This document shows, piece by piece, positions 45,875 to 58,244 of a stretch of 64,000 nucleotides of DNA. Every line of letters starts with the position of its first letter. Position 1 is the stretch's first letter. The notes under the pieces were generated by a model that worked only from the letters and a program-made list of their open reading frames with translations, was not told where the DNA came from and did no database searches. The DNA comes from Epiperipatus broadwayi. Lineage: Eukaryota; Onychophora; Udeonychophora; Euonychophora; Peripatidae. The stretch is from positions 1,278,001 through 1,342,000 of the forward strand of contig JAQFVV010000143.1 of NCBI GenBank assembly GCA_028023455.1, in the 5' to 3' direction. Made by a program: the position numbers and the translations under genes.

Positions 45875-47156
45875 TTAATTTCTGAAGATTTGTGTGTTGC
45901 AATTTACGATATAACCAAAGTAGTTTCCATTTGTTGCTGTATTTGAGGGGAGATTTTTATCATTTACACCAGAATTAAGTTCTAAAGTATGATGTATCTC
46001 AATTGCTATATCACTATGCTGGAAAGATGCTGATTCATTGTTGTTGTTAGCTCTGCAATCAGGAATAATTTCTGATTGAATGGAATTATTTTCAGCTTTA
46101 CTTCCCATTTGCTTTTTATGTTTTTTTATCTGTATCTTTGCTAATTGAAGCTTTTTTTTTTTTTGGATAGTAATATTTTGGAGTTTTATTATTATTTTTA
46201 TTCGATTTATTATATGAACTATGCTGTTTCTGTACTAATTCTGTTTTAAGGTCAATGGTTTCATAAGCCTCATTGTCCAAGTCAAACTCTAAGCTGGAAT
46301 ATCTAGAACTTTCTATATCACTATCGGCGATAGGTTTTACTTTAAACGTTGTTTTTTCTTGTGTTTCAATTTGTTTTTTTGAGTTTTTAAATTGCATTAT
46401 TGTATCTTGTGCTATTTTCGCTGTTTATATTTTGTTTGAGGGCTTGATTCTGTAGATCTCCGTGGACCCAATGAGCCATGTTCGGTATGAACGTAATCGT
46501 CCATTTGACCAGTGTTGAGGTTTAGGCTCCGGACTTTTTTATTTTTTGATTCTTTACTATTTGTGGATTTTTTAACTTTATTCTGTTTAATATTATTTGC
46601 TTTTTTGTTATGAACATGTTGTAAGTATTTTTTATTAATAGATATTTGTTTTTGAGGATCAGAGTCTTCTGATTCATATGTTATGGCAGAATAGCAATCA
46701 TTACTTTCCGTACTTGTCGTATTTTTATCGCTATCAAAGTTAAGTTTGTTTTTTTTTTAACATTTTTGGTTCTGGGAGAAACACATTTTGGGGAACAACT
46801 TTTATACTTAAAGCTACTACATATTTCATTAGGCTTATTATATTCAGGGGGGTCTATTGTTATTACTGTATCACCTTGAGTTTCGTGATGTAGTGAACTA
46901 ATGTAAGCTGTAGTTTGTTCCATGTTATGTTTAAATGCCCGCATTTGACTGAGTTTTGCATTAAGATTTGATTTAATGGATTATTTTGAGAATGTTTGAG
47001 CATGCATTGCTCATTATTGGTATTTTGTTCTAAAGTATCTTGTGCTAGAGTAATTATAGGATTGTTATGGGATTGATCTGACATATCATACTCAGACTCG
47101 GTAATTTCAGTGTCTAGTTCTGGGCTCATAAGAACGTTCGTTTGCTTGTTTGGCAA
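45875..47156 (-). pseudogene. LINE ORF1 N-terminal region, disordered and broken
   Basis: Several minus-strand frames (45,875-46,108; 46,116-46,397; 46,681-46,944; 46,863-47,156) share the Asn/Ser/Asp/Glu-rich, low-complexity character of the gag-like frame downstream. Words such as DTEITESEYD, SDTEINSDLN and SDIESSRYSS recur, hinting at ancient internal repeats. No folded domain is recognised. Frameshifts at homopolymer T runs separate them. They may be the N-terminal part of ORF1 or a separate small ORF. Confidence 0.45.
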
Positions 47157-47580
47157 AACGGACTTATTTGGTAAAATATTAGTAGGAGTTTGTGGAAAAG
47201 AGTTATAATTTTCATTAGATTGATCAGATATGGCCTGAATTATTTCATTTGAGATATTTGATTCCTTTTTTTTTTTGATTTTTTTTTGAGTCAGCTTGAG
47301 TTACGCTATGTTTTATCATAATGGGCAAATTAGCGTTTGCATTTTTTTTTTTTTGAACTAGATGAAATCCTGAATTTACTTCTCAAATCCATGCAATAAG
47401 ATTTAAAAAAACAATTATAATAAGTACTTACCTTGACTATCTATGTAATATTTGCCTTGTTTTAAGAATTCAACCATTATTTAAATACCCTTTCACAAGA
47501 GCTCTGTGGTCACAGGCTGCAAGACTATTAATCAGCAGCCATCTTCTTACCTTTTTTGCATCATCTTGTTATAATAAAGT
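47157..47580 (-). promoter_or_regulatory. Putative 5' leader/promoter of the L1/Tx1-like LINE
   Basis: The minus-strand start reads caagatgatgcaaaa, then gaagatggctgctgatt. The aagatggc word resembles a YY1 site, which sets the start of human L1 transcription. The GC content rises here relative to the flank at 47,590 and up. The promoter role is inference. Confidence 0.35.
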
Positions 47581-50500
47581 TTTGCAAATTAAAGAGGGAA
47601 TGGGGGGGGGGGAGAGAGAAATTTAACTAAGTAAAACGTTAGAAAATAGAGTTCTCTCTTTTCATAAACTTAAAGAAAAAAAAGTGTGTATGTAAAAATG
47701 AAAATAGAATTAAAATGTGAAAGGAAAGCATATAAAACTTAAATACACTTAAAGATTGCTGGCTGATAAACAGAAGAAAGGGAATAATAACTATATATTG
47801 CAGTAAATGGAAAATAATTCAAGACAATATCTTATCCAAAGGCCAGATTAATCTATGTAAGTATGCAGATTAGAACACAATGGGAATTTAATCAATAAAT
47901 TAAACTAGATTGGAGTGATAAGTAGAGAGACAATAAAGAGGAATCATATAAAAGGACTGAAAATCCATTCATCATTCTTCCTCTTCTTGATTGTTCTTCA
48001 GCTTTATTCATAGCAATCATTAAGATTAAGATTGTACTTGTATTACTACTATGGAACTCCAGAGAAGAGATGGGAAAAGCCATTAGCATCACCAGAATGT
48101 GATTAAGTATCTTCACATTTACCGAAGAACCATCTAATACAATGCAGTGCTAACAGTCACTGGAGTATGTGGCCAGTCTTCAGTCCTGGTTCTCCAGAAC
48201 ATCAGAAATCCTTCATCTAGACATCATAGCCACTTAATAATCTGAACAGCCAAGGAATGTCTATCTCAGAAGTGCAGAAAGTCAGCCATTTGAGGCAAAA
48301 TCATTAGTTAAGTTCAAAAATCCAACTGGTTGGTCGCCAATACAATAGAAGAAAGAGATGTACTTCCAGAAGTATTAAATGCAAAATCCTAGGTAATTAT
48401 GAATTTCCTTACTTCCATTCATGAACTGATCATGTTCAAATAAAAGATTTTGTTAGACTTTGATAGCCATAGCAATATTTAAGTGCCTCCTATAATTATT
48501 ATATAAAATAAACCCTAGTATGTGCATAAGTATTTAATCTTCTCATAATATATTAATATGTGCGAAGCTTTCCTTTGATTGGTAAATTTATATTTCTAGG
48601 TGTGTGTGCATATGCAAGTATATAATGTTTTAATTGTATTATTCTTTATTATGTACTTTACTAAAAGTGTGCCTAAACAAATTTATAATTTTTTTTTATT
48701 AGAATATTCTTTAATATGTTTTTTTAATTAGAGGTGTCTTAAAATAAATTGTTTGTTTTCTAGTTATTGTTTGGTCGGTTCTCTTTTATAATTATGCCAC
48801 TAATAAAATAGTCTATAGTTAATGTAAGCCTTAGGCAATACATATAGTTTGTCTTCTTATACATAAATAAAAGAGCTAGTTAGGGATTAACCAAGTGCTA
48901 AATTGTTTACTTCTCGTCTAAGCATGCTAATTATAATTTGTGGTTAGCTGGTGCCTGAGGTTTTACCTTGAAACAAATAAAAATGCTTTGGATGGCCAGG
49001 GTTTGAATTTAGCAGCCAAGAAGTTCTCTAGCCTGGAAATATGGCCTTAGGTTATACTTTGTATAACCTTGGTCTGATTATAAGTGCCATTGGTCTTATC
49101 AATCTTCTGTATTTGACTTCTGCACTTGGAGGGCTGGTGTGTTGTGATAATAAAAGGTGCAGCTGGGGTAGATTTGATATTTATTTTTTTTAAATTTATA
49201 TAATCAGGGTGATCCTCTTCCACCCAGTTCAATATATATATATTGTACCAGTCAAAAAACCCACCAAAAAGAACTGGAAGTCAGATCCAAACTCAGCTGA
49301 ACCAAAACTGAATTCAAACCCAACTCAACAGCTCAGATTAATAGAAATCTAAATTGATGGCACAGTGCTATGCACCAAGAAACTAGCTCAATGGTTGGTG
49401 AGGCTCAGAGACCCCTGAACTGACATTAATATCTGATAATAAACTGACTAAAAATAATTTTAAATCGAATCATATGTATATGTTCGGGTTGCCAACACAG
49501 ACAGTGAGTAATAACATTAAAATAATTATGAAAGAATTAAGAATTAAAAAATCAAGTGTGTTTAGAAAATATTTAATAGTAATAATTTGTTTGATTTGAA
49601 TTTTAAATAAAGATTAAGTTAATTAATTCTAGTTAAACAAAATTTATAATTATAATAAGAGTGGCAGTCCTTATTATATGCCAATGAATATTACGCAATA
49701 TTTGAAAGTCTATGTCTATGCCCCCAACAAGGAATAAAAGGCAGATAAAGGTATTCATTAGTAAAGGAATTTATTACTCTAATTTTATACAAAAGAATGT
49801 GATATTTATTTTCACATTCGCAAATCCATTCACGAAGAGCAAGATACGTATTTAGGGCATAACTTTAATCTTTATTTGAAAAATTATTTAATTAAATATG
49901 ACTGGAAATTTGTTCAACTTTAATTGAAATCGCTTCATCACGAATTATGAGCATCAGAGTGAGCTTTACTGGAACAAGAGAGGTAATTGTGCTGACGAAT
50001 TATGAGCTATAAAATAAAATGAAAGATAATAGCTAGTCGATGATCGAAGTCCTCTGGCAGCTTGCATCTGACAAGTCTTATGCCCTTTGACTAATATGAA
50101 AGGAGAGGAAGTGTTTTCTTCCTCAACAATTTAAAATAACAAAAATATATCACCGACCAGCCTGACGGAGCGGAAGATTGCCCTACATCAGCAACATTCA
50201 AAGATGATGACTTGATAGTCATCGTTTGAAAAATAAAACCCAATTATAGAATGCTCTACGTGATGACTTGATCAATTTAATCAAAGTCAAATGAGCTTTT
50301 AATGAAAACTATTTTAAAATATTTGTAACTCATATTAATTATGCCCCAATCATCGTGCCCTTCTTGAATCTTAATAGCGAGTAAAAGAAATTTAAATTAA
50401 AATATATTTGATTCCTTTATCGGCCCTTTTGCAATAAAAACATTTTAAGATTATATTTGAATAAATAAATATTAGTGGAACGAGAAAATAGCGGTGGCAT

Positions 50501-51954
50501 AGATTAGAAACAGAGCTAATAATTTATTATTAGCCAATTATAAAAATAACACACATTTAATAATTTCTTTCGACTCGATGATTGATAGAACTGTATAAAT
50601 CTAGTTCTAATGGGTGAGAATTATTATCAGATTTAATATTATATTTTCTACGTAAGGCAAATAGAACAAAGGAGTTTATCGAGTTGAAAGATTATTGGCA
50701 TATAATTAAAGTAACAACATTAATAAATTACACAAAAATATATATAATATAATAAATGAACCGCCAAGTAAGAAAAGAGAAAGTTAAAGACTAGAAGTTG
50801 AGAGAATTATGATATAATAGCATAAATAAAAGTAAGTTTACACAGAGATTATTACACAGAGATTATGACATTTATAGAATGAAAAGAGCTCTTAAAGGGA
50901 GTGTAAAGTTCAGAACTGGCCAGAAAGTTTAAGGTTCATTATGGAAATATATTACCCATTTCTTCTGGGCTTGATCCTTAGGTTACACATCCAAGTTGGT
51001 AAAAAACGTAGGCACCATTTGATTAATTACTTGAACAGCATTTTATTTGATTTTGGCAGCATGATTTGTCTGGAAAAGATTCAGCGGCTCCATTGAAGAT
51101 TTTCAGGGGACTTCAAGAACAATGGCCAGATTCCTGACATTTAGCCCCTTACCACGATAGGAACACTTTTTAAATTCATGATTTTGAACAGCACATAATT
51201 TACTGGCACTTTTCTGCAACAAAGATGGCTTCTCTTTCTCTCCAAACTTTTCAGAGCTATATATATCTGTCCTCTGATACCTTCAGGCTAGAGCTTCTTT
51301 CATTATCAATGTTTTTAGATTTACTGGTTGTTTTTAGATACATTCCTTCGATAAGGCTTTCAAACTCATTAATGTGAATCATTTTCTAATTAGAAAATGA
51401 ATTCTTAAAATCAGAAAATGATTTTAATTAGGAAATCCTTATCTTTTTTCTAATTAATAAAACTTTAACTGTTGTTTTTGGAAAGGAAAATCTGAAAGCT
51501 TATCAAAAGAATGTAGCTTTTAATCAATAAAACTTTAACAAATTATTTAAAAATAAAATCAAACATTCCAGACACAATGAAACTTTTAAACAATTATATA
51601 TATTTAAATATTTACAAATATATACGCACAATCCATGCAGTTATAATATATAAATTCATGAATAATTCTATCATGAATTTATTAATAGAATTGGTCAATT
51701 TAAATCTGAAACTAATTAATTTTAATATGCATTTATGAAATAAGTTATTCTTTATGGAAATTAGCGTGGATTGAATGTATAAAGCCCCATTGCATCGGAA
51801 ATTTAAGGTTAGTACTAGGGTTTGAAGTGGACTTATGGCTAGATGTCATGAAGCTAGGATCGAACTCAGATCCGACTGCTTCAATATATGTATGTGCTTT
51901 AGAATTATTGTACATCTATCTCAAGTATAACTACATTTATATCTTCTGATTTGT
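47581..51954. other. AT-rich DNA with unassigned patches
   Basis: Contains a G-rich run (47,604-47,620), a GC-richer block at about 48,120-48,360, another at about 48,950-49,430, and one near 50,040-50,220. None encodes a recognisable domain or matches another part of the window. Short inverted words (for example ggttatactttgtataacc near 49,052) are present. Confidence 0.4.
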
Positions 51955-53147
51955 GAACTACTGATGAAGAAATGAATGGACCATTAATGGATCTTATTAA
52001 GGGATTGTATGAAAATAATTATACATATCACTTAGGAAATATAGAATCAGCTAGAATTAAAAATGATGTACAAGTAAGGTAACAATGGAGAAGGCAATAG
52101 AAATATTAAGAAAAATGATGGAGATACCATTAATAGATGGCAAGCGATTAAGGTTTTTATTTGTTGATATTTTCTTATGCACAGAAAATAGGAAAGATAT
52201 GGAAGCTATGATGAAGACTTGCACAGGGTAGTTAAAGAGATGGGGATCAAATTTAGTGAAGAAAAATCAAAAGTATAATGCTGGTAAATGTTGGGGAAAG
52301 AGAAGAGTATTTTTAGGGGGGGGTGATAAAAAGTTAAATGTAAATAAGTACAACTATTTAGGAATTGTTTTAAGTAATCAGAGGAATTGCATGGATGAAT
52401 GGGAGAAAAAATTGATAAATGAAGCAAAGACAAGAAAGGAACTGATTAAAAAAACTAGCAGTATTTTCATGTAATAAATATGATGTAGGAAGAATTGTAC
52501 TGGAGTGGCAGTAGCGAGGTCAACCTATGTTAACTATATGTTGTGTTAGCAAAGGGGTGTTAGATTAACTAGAAAAAGTTAGTTGCAGATGTGTGGATGA
52601 TAAAGGAGGCAATTCAAGGGGAAATGGGGTCACCAAGTTTTTATATGAGATGCAAAAAGCAAAATGAAAATGTTCAGTAAATTATATTTTATGGAAAATA
52701 AGAGAATAGCCAAACTGGTATTTAATTGGGTTATGAGTAAAGGGCAGGCAACAAGAGTGGGGAGAAAGGAAATATGGTATGCAGAAAATTTGACTAAAGA
52801 CTTTGTGTCAATATATTTGTACAAAGGGTCGGATGATTATGTTAGGAAGATTATTGGATGTTATAGTGGTGAAATCTCGGATAGAGTAGATACATTAATA
52901 AAAAATAGGGAGCTGAAGAAATGAAGAACTAATATGGAGAGTGAAAAGAGTTTAAATATATATATAGAAGTAAACAGAATATGACTTAAATTATGATAAT
53001 AGCAAAGAAGTTAGTTTACTGTTTAAAGCTTGAACAGGATCTTTAGTAACAAGGGAATATACACATAAATGGAGAAATGGGAATTTAGTCTACAGGTTAT
53101 GTAAGAAAGGTATGGAAAATATTAGGCATTTGCTAATAAATTGTAAA
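51955..53147 (+). pseudogene. LINE family G reverse transcriptase, 3' half (copy 1)
   Basis: Decayed frames read PLMDLIKGLYENN, then a VDGKRLRFLFVD-like motif C region followed by CTENRKDMEAMMK, then SEEKSKIM and KYNYLGIVLSNQ (thumb). C-terminal parts (52,664-52,924) include GSDDYVRKIIGCYSGEI, then a Cys/His pattern (YRLCKKGMENIRHLLINC) near 53,090-53,145, a zinc-finger-like C-terminal motif. The same tail is at 58.3-59.3 kb on the minus strand. The clade is uncertain. The copy is cut off by the MITE that follows. Confidence 0.65.
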
Positions 53148-53260
53148 TAAACCTGGGTCTCTTTTTACGCGGACTTATTTAACACGATTTTGAAGTTACG
53201 CGATTCGTGTTTCACCAGAAGTGTGTTAAATAAGTCCGTGTAAAAAGAGACCCACGTGTA
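53148..53260. mobile_element. Short MITE with TA target, Tc1/mariner-like
   Basis: Inverted ends tgggtctctttttacgcgg (53,154 on) and its complement ending 53,254 pair over about 32 bp, then a short centre with a second small palindrome. TA dinucleotides stand at both edges (53,148-53,149 and 53,259-53,260). The sequence is richer in CpG than anything around it, so it is fairly young. It interrupts the end of LINE family G copy 1. Confidence 0.65.
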
Positions 53261-53682
53261 TGAACTCTGATAATGCGCTATTACTTTAAATAATAAATTT
53301 CGCGCACTTACGTTATATTGAAAGTAATAGCACATTATTGGAATTCGACTTTCATCTTAGTAATTTCAATATTTTCAGTGCTTTATAATAGTAAGATTTT
53401 ATGCAATAATGAAATTAAAATCATAATTTCCACATTTTATGTATACACACATTAAATTTTACAAGATTATAATGTAAATTTGTTCAAACATTGTACGTGT
53501 TAATTTTGCATTTTAAATCACATTCTGTTTTTGCTTTTTAAAAAGAACGTAATCAATTATTAATCATTTAGTGTCCACAAGTTTATTTTTAAAAGGTCAG
53601 TAATAGCTGTGGGCATAATTAAATTTGACAATTAAAAATTAAAATCTGATTTTTAATTGTAATTAACAATTTAAAAATTACT
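53261..53682. other. AT-rich spacer
   Basis: A small imperfect palindrome surrounds 53,275-53,340 (gcgctattactttaa versus ttgaaagtaatagcac). Nothing coding is recognised. Confidence 0.4.
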
Positions 53683-54072
53683 TACATCCATATAAAAATC
53701 TTCTACTACTTCATCACTATGAGAACTTGTTGGGGCATAAACCTGAATTATCTGCATTTGATATCTGCTATTAAGTTGTATAACTAATCTTGCCACTCTG
53801 TCTGATACACCATCAATCTCCACAATATTGTTCTTCCACTTTTTATTTATAATGAATCCTACTTCACTTGTATTTCCAATATTTGTGCCTTTATAATAGA
53901 GTATATGTCCACTTTTTTAATCAATTGTCTCTTCACCTTTTCTTCTAACTTCACAAAGTCCAATAATGTCCCATTTAATATAAGAGAGTTTTTCTAATTC
54001 TTGCAATCTTCCTTCACTTGAAAGTGATCTGCAGTTGTAAGTACCTAAATAAAAAGTCGTCATCAAATGGCA
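53683..54072 (-). pseudogene. 390-bp copy of the RTE-like endonuclease domain
   Basis: Minus strand matches 26,323-26,715 of the young RTE-like element with only about eight differences by eye, including a 3-bp deletion and a new TAA stop (ttaaaaag became taaaaaag). It starts at tgccatttgatgacgac and ends at atggatgta, covering the first endonuclease motifs (NCRSL to near FYMDV). It has neither the RTE 3' tail nor the leader. Such a doubly truncated, nearly identical fragment is unusual for LINE insertion. Confidence 0.85.
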
Positions 54073-54539
54073 TCAATATATACCATCAATATATACCCAT
54101 TATTTTGATTTTTAAAAAATTTGAATTATTTTTTTTTTAAATGTCCAGTAATTTTTTTAAGTGATGGCCATTTTGTAAGACTAATGACATCATAAAATGG
54201 TAATATCATAAAGGGAATGCTGTTCACATAGAATTCATGTGAAGAAAAAAATAGTACAATGCACAATTTATTTATTACATACAGTATTAAAATGTGATTT
54301 TTTAAAATACTAATTTAATTTTCAGTGTCTAAAGCTGAATGAGTAGTTTAAATGGATAAATCAGTAAAAGATCTCATTTCAATTCTTGTATCATTATTCA
54401 AAAGTTTATCCAAGTACTTCATCCACCTGTTCAAAATATCATTATTTTATAAGAGAGTGTCATTTCTGCATTTAATAGGATTGTAATACCATTTCTCAGA
54501 CCCATATGTTGCTTTCAGTGCAGTTTTACTTTACTAATT
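54073..54539. other. AT-rich spacer
   Basis: Nothing recognised. Confidence 0.4.
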
Positions 54540-54680
54540 ATTGGTGATTGTATATCTTTTTCATGTGTGAGTGGTGATGCGTATTGGTTGCTTGAGATGG
54601 AGTGGAAGATGAATAGACTAAAAAATCCTGAATTCAAATCCCTCTACTTATGTCTTTTTGTAAGTCATTGAGTTTCTGGC
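54540..54680 (-). repeat. Family A repeat (copy 5)
   Basis: Contains tatctttttcatgtgtg, gcgtattggttgc, gagatggagtg and attcaaatccct in the order seen for the reverse orientation at 9.36-9.48 kb. Partial copy. Confidence 0.5.
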
Positions 54681-54769
54681 TTTAAATCTTCATATTTATT
54701 GTGAATTTCCACATTTAGTATATTATTCTGTAAAACAAAAAAAGCCATATGTTTTATTTAAGCAAATCA

Positions 54770-55430
54770 TTAATAAATATCATTGTCAGAAAATAAACCA
54801 TATTTTTTTTTAGTGAACCTGAAAATAGATTTGCAACATTTCAATAATATGTCAATCATCAAAGTCCAAATTAACAATTCCAGTGTTCCATAGCAATTGA
54901 AATTTAGCATATTTAGTTTTAGAGAATGAATATTAATTTTCTTGTAAACAAGATTGGAATAATAGTTATTTATTATTGCCACTATCATTATAAATATGAA
55001 GTGTTTTAATTTATGATCTTTCCAACAGTCTGCACTTGTAAGCACTTGTATAACATGAACTTTTCTTATATTCTGATTCCTAACTATGTTACAATCTATA
55101 GAATGTCATTGTTTTTAGTGCAGATGCATGCATGTTTTCATTAATGTTATTTTTTTGTCTGAACAAAGTGTTTGTGACAGTCAATGCATGTGTTGTACAA
55201 AATTCAATAATATAATTTAAATTTACAGCATCAATGCCATTATTTCCCAAAATTTTTGCATAATTTCTATTTGTGTCAATGTATGCATTAAAGTCTCCAA
55301 GAAAAAAAAATTGGACTTTTAATAATATTGCTGTAATAATGCTATTCAGCAAGATGAATCTGATGTTGGGAGAATGCACTGATAAAATGAGCTCTGTATC
55401 ATTGTGCAAATCAAATTTTAACAACACTAA
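54770..55430 (-). pseudogene. Older RTE-like LINE endonuclease fragment
   Basis: Minus strand reads FFLGDFNAYIDTNRN (the GDFNA motif with catalytic Asp and Asn), then GNNGIDAVNLNY, HALTVTNTLFRQKNN and, after a gap, TSADCWKDHKLKH (the DHxL region near the catalytic His). Order and spacing match the C-terminal half of an AP-type LINE endonuclease, in a lineage different from the element at 26 kb. Several stops. Upstream frames to about 55,580 are too decayed to call. Confidence 0.65.
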
Positions 55431-55659
55431 CTATTCTTTCACTTTCACAAGTAAAGAATTCAAAGAACAGAAGATATTAAATTAGATTTTATATCATTTT
55501 CTTTTCCCTGATTTTTCAGCCCTTCCACAAATTCCGTTCTGTTAAAATTTCTTCTTCAGGAAACAACACAATCGGCTACAACAGCCTTAAATTTCATAAG
55601 CTTCTTAGTCAATCACTATTCTGGTCTGGAAGAATATATATTATAAAGTAAATTTTGCA

Positions 55660-55842
55660 TAATTTATGTACTATATAATGAGCATGCCAATAGCTCTTAA
55701 CAAGCTTTTCAGAACATCCCTATCCTCAGACTGGTTTCTATCTCTAGCTTTCAATCAGTGAGGTGCTAGAAACCAGTTTGAGAATATGGATGTTCTGAAA
55801 AGCTTATTAAGAGCTATTGTCATGCTTATTATATAACATTTG
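55660..55842. mobile_element. Fold-back element, family B (short copy)
   Basis: Arms about 55,666-55,745 and 55,766-55,841 are reverse complements: tataatgagcatgccaatag and aagcttttcagaacatcc pair with their complements. The termini match the large fold-back at 18.74-19.31 kb. The loop is short, so cruciform extrusion would be easy. Confidence 0.75.
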
Positions 55843-56542
55843 CAATAGCTTATTAAATTAAGTCACATGATATAAGATTTGATTTTCTTGCAATAATCCA
55901 TGCATCTATATTTATAAAAAAAAAAAAAATAAGATCTATTATTAGTATTACAATTGTCTTCTGCTTTACTATTAGTTTAGACAATATTATTATTTCTAAT
56001 GAATAATGCATCAGGCATAACAATCTAGTCATACTGAGAAATAGGCCATTTATAGAAATATTGTTTAGGTTCCTTTCAACTTTTATGGTAGACAGGAAGA
56101 TTTTTAAACAGGTCTGCATAAACATACATATTTGCTCAACTGAAATTCCATCTTAAATGCAAATCTACCATGAGTCATTAATGATTGTATTGCCTTGAAC
56201 AAAGATCACAAGTAAGGATTGTAAGACTACTAAGCCTGTCCCTGTCATTTATTTATTTTTATTTCTAGAACTTGAATAAAAAAATGGGAAAGGAAATTGG
56301 AATCAAAAATGCTATGCACATTGGTAAAGAATCAGAATGTGGTTGCATAAACATGGAATCCCATTATCATAATTTGTATAATAAGCTGATTTATGGCAAA
56401 AGAAGCTAATGAATATTGGATTCTATATTGACTTAAGTGACCAAAAAAGAAAAAGAGAGAAGCAGAATGATTTGCATTTGAACCAGAACAATAACTAGCC
56501 TTTGATAAACCAACATCCTATTTGACAAAGCAACAACTCTTG
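55843..56542. other. AT-rich DNA, nothing recognised
   Basis: No coding motif. A poly(A) run near 55,917. Confidence 0.45.
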
Positions 56543-56820
56543 CTAAAACAGGAAAAACTCTCCATACAGTAGTGACACTCAGTGCAAGCTAGAGTAATCA
56601 ATGGATGCCAGAAGGCTTGTGCATGAAAGCCACAAACTAGAAATTAGTCTGGGGATATTGAATGAGTATGCATTAAATAAGGATTTTATGCACAAGCCTT
56701 CTGGCATCCATTGATTATTCTGACTTTCCCTGAGTGGCACTACTGTTGGAGAGTTTAGCCTGTTTTAGTAACAGTTATGAGCAAGCATAAGAAATGGTGA
56801 TCATGTGATATTTAGTAGTT
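56543..56820. mobile_element. Family C fold-back element (second hairpin copy)
   Basis: Left arm gctaaaacaggaaaaactct to gaaggcttgtgcatgaaa (56,543-56,627) and right arm (about 56,672-56,768) are reverse complements. The tail taacagttatgagcaagcat, then atttagtagttta, matches that after the 20.4-kb copy. The centre is shorter than in the 20.4-kb copy. I saw no clear target duplication here. Confidence 0.75.
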
Positions 56821-57784
56821 TAAGTATTCTTGCTCATGCAGTGCTTATTTGTTATTTATAGTTAATCCTCATGTCTAAAAGTAATTTTATTATATACCAT
56901 CTATGGAGTTCATGGTACAGCTGTTATCATGTTTACTTATTAAACAGATAATATTCTTGTGATTGAAGTTCATATCTGAAACCTCACAAAAATATACATA
57001 TTTGTGGAGTCAGTCCATACAGCCAAGATCATATTTATTTATTAAACAGATAATATCCTTGTAATGAAGTTCATTCATGGAGTCTCACGAAGATGTATAT
57101 ATTCATTTCAAAAATACAATTATAATATCAAAAAATGTTAAAATAGTTAATTACATATAAAAAAAATTTAAATTGCAAGACGGAAAATCTTAATTTAAAA
57201 ACTGCATTAATTTTCTAAAATTTTCTACTTCATAATTCACTTACACAATCGTAATTTATTTTACTTGTTTATTATGTAAAATATATTGATAATTTTTTTA
57301 GTTCACACTTTTACATATATAATCAAGTACAATAGTTTTATTTTTTAATTATTTTAACAGGAAAATAAAACAAAAATAATGAAAGAAAAATAAAATCCTA
57401 CAGTCATAAAATATAAACCTGATCAAGTTGCTAGAACTGGGTAAAGCTGCTTTGAAATGTTTAATTTAATTAATACGGAGTTGAGAGTTACTAGATGTTG
57501 CTTGTGATAGACAGTGTTGAACCTCCTAGGTAGCAATCAATAAATGACATCAGACTGTCAGATTCAAGGCTACTTAAAAAAAAAAACACAGTTCCTAGCG
57601 AAAAGGCAACTCACATTATCAATTTCTACTCGCAGAGAAAAAGTAATTTATTTAGTTTTATTTAACACATTATTAAATATGATAATCATTTTTGATATAT
57701 TTTATATCTGACTTAAATAGCAACTAGAAAAAAACTGCTATATATGACCGTTTTCTTTTTTGAGTATGTGCACAACATATATAT
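56821..57784. other. AT-rich DNA, with a local duplication
   Basis: Two neighbouring stretches (56,925-56,995 and 57,025-57,100) share attaaacagataat, cttgt, gaagttcat and tctcac, a small diverged tandem duplication. Nothing coding is recognised. Confidence 0.45.
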
Positions 57785-57890
57785 ATTTCACCTTTATTGT
57801 TAAATGGAGGTCGCCTTGACAAAAGGTTGAGATTGTTGATTTTATTGATATTAGAATTGTCTAAGTGTTGTATATGAAAAGTAAGGATGT
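57785..57890 (+). repeat. Family H repeat, half copy
   Basis: Contains ctttattgttaaatggagg, gccttgacaa and attgtctaagtgttg, which are found in the same order in the fold-back at 59.64-59.81 kb. Only one arm is present. Confidence 0.55.
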
Positions 57891-58244
57891 CAAGGTATAG
57901 TGATTAGGGCATTTATCTGCCATGCTTTGTAATTTGAATATTTATGAAACTTGGCTTTTAATTTATTTTTTTTAAAGAAGTTCAGCCATAGCTAACTTAG
58001 ATACTCTGAGATATAAAAATAAACAAAAACAAAAGTGAATTTATAACTACAGTATTTGATTAACTAATTAGTTTCAATATTTTTCCTTCACAGTTTTTCA
58101 AGGGAAAAAATGTTTAAGATGCCTTTGACTTGCAGTAGACTATTTAAGGTGGCATCATCTCATATAAATATTTAAATAAATCATACAATATAATATAGAA
58201 TAGAATATCTTTATATAACAACAATAGTTGTATATATATATAAT
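57891..58244. other. AT-rich spacer
   Basis: Nothing recognised. Confidence 0.4.

Larger units (their letters stand above)
43383..47580 (-). mobile_element. L1/Tx1-like LINE, internally deleted, with poly(A) tail
   Basis: The minus strand runs from a 5' leader near 47,580 (containing gaagatggctgctg) through a long ORF1 and the start of ORF2, and ends in about 19 A residues (43,384-43,402). Both termini seem to be present, but most of the endonuclease and all of the reverse transcriptase are missing, so it is an internally deleted copy of about 4.2 kb. ORF1 has an RRM-like fold followed by zinc knuckles, as in L1/Tx1-type elements. I found no clear target-site duplication. Confidence 0.65.

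Noticed and set aside
53683-54072. Reading the RTE endonuclease fragment as a spliced, domesticated exon, because its ends lie near ag/gtaagt-like words
   Set aside because: The intron-like words are common in AT-rich DNA, homology runs past the supposed acceptor, and the copy has acquired an in-frame stop.
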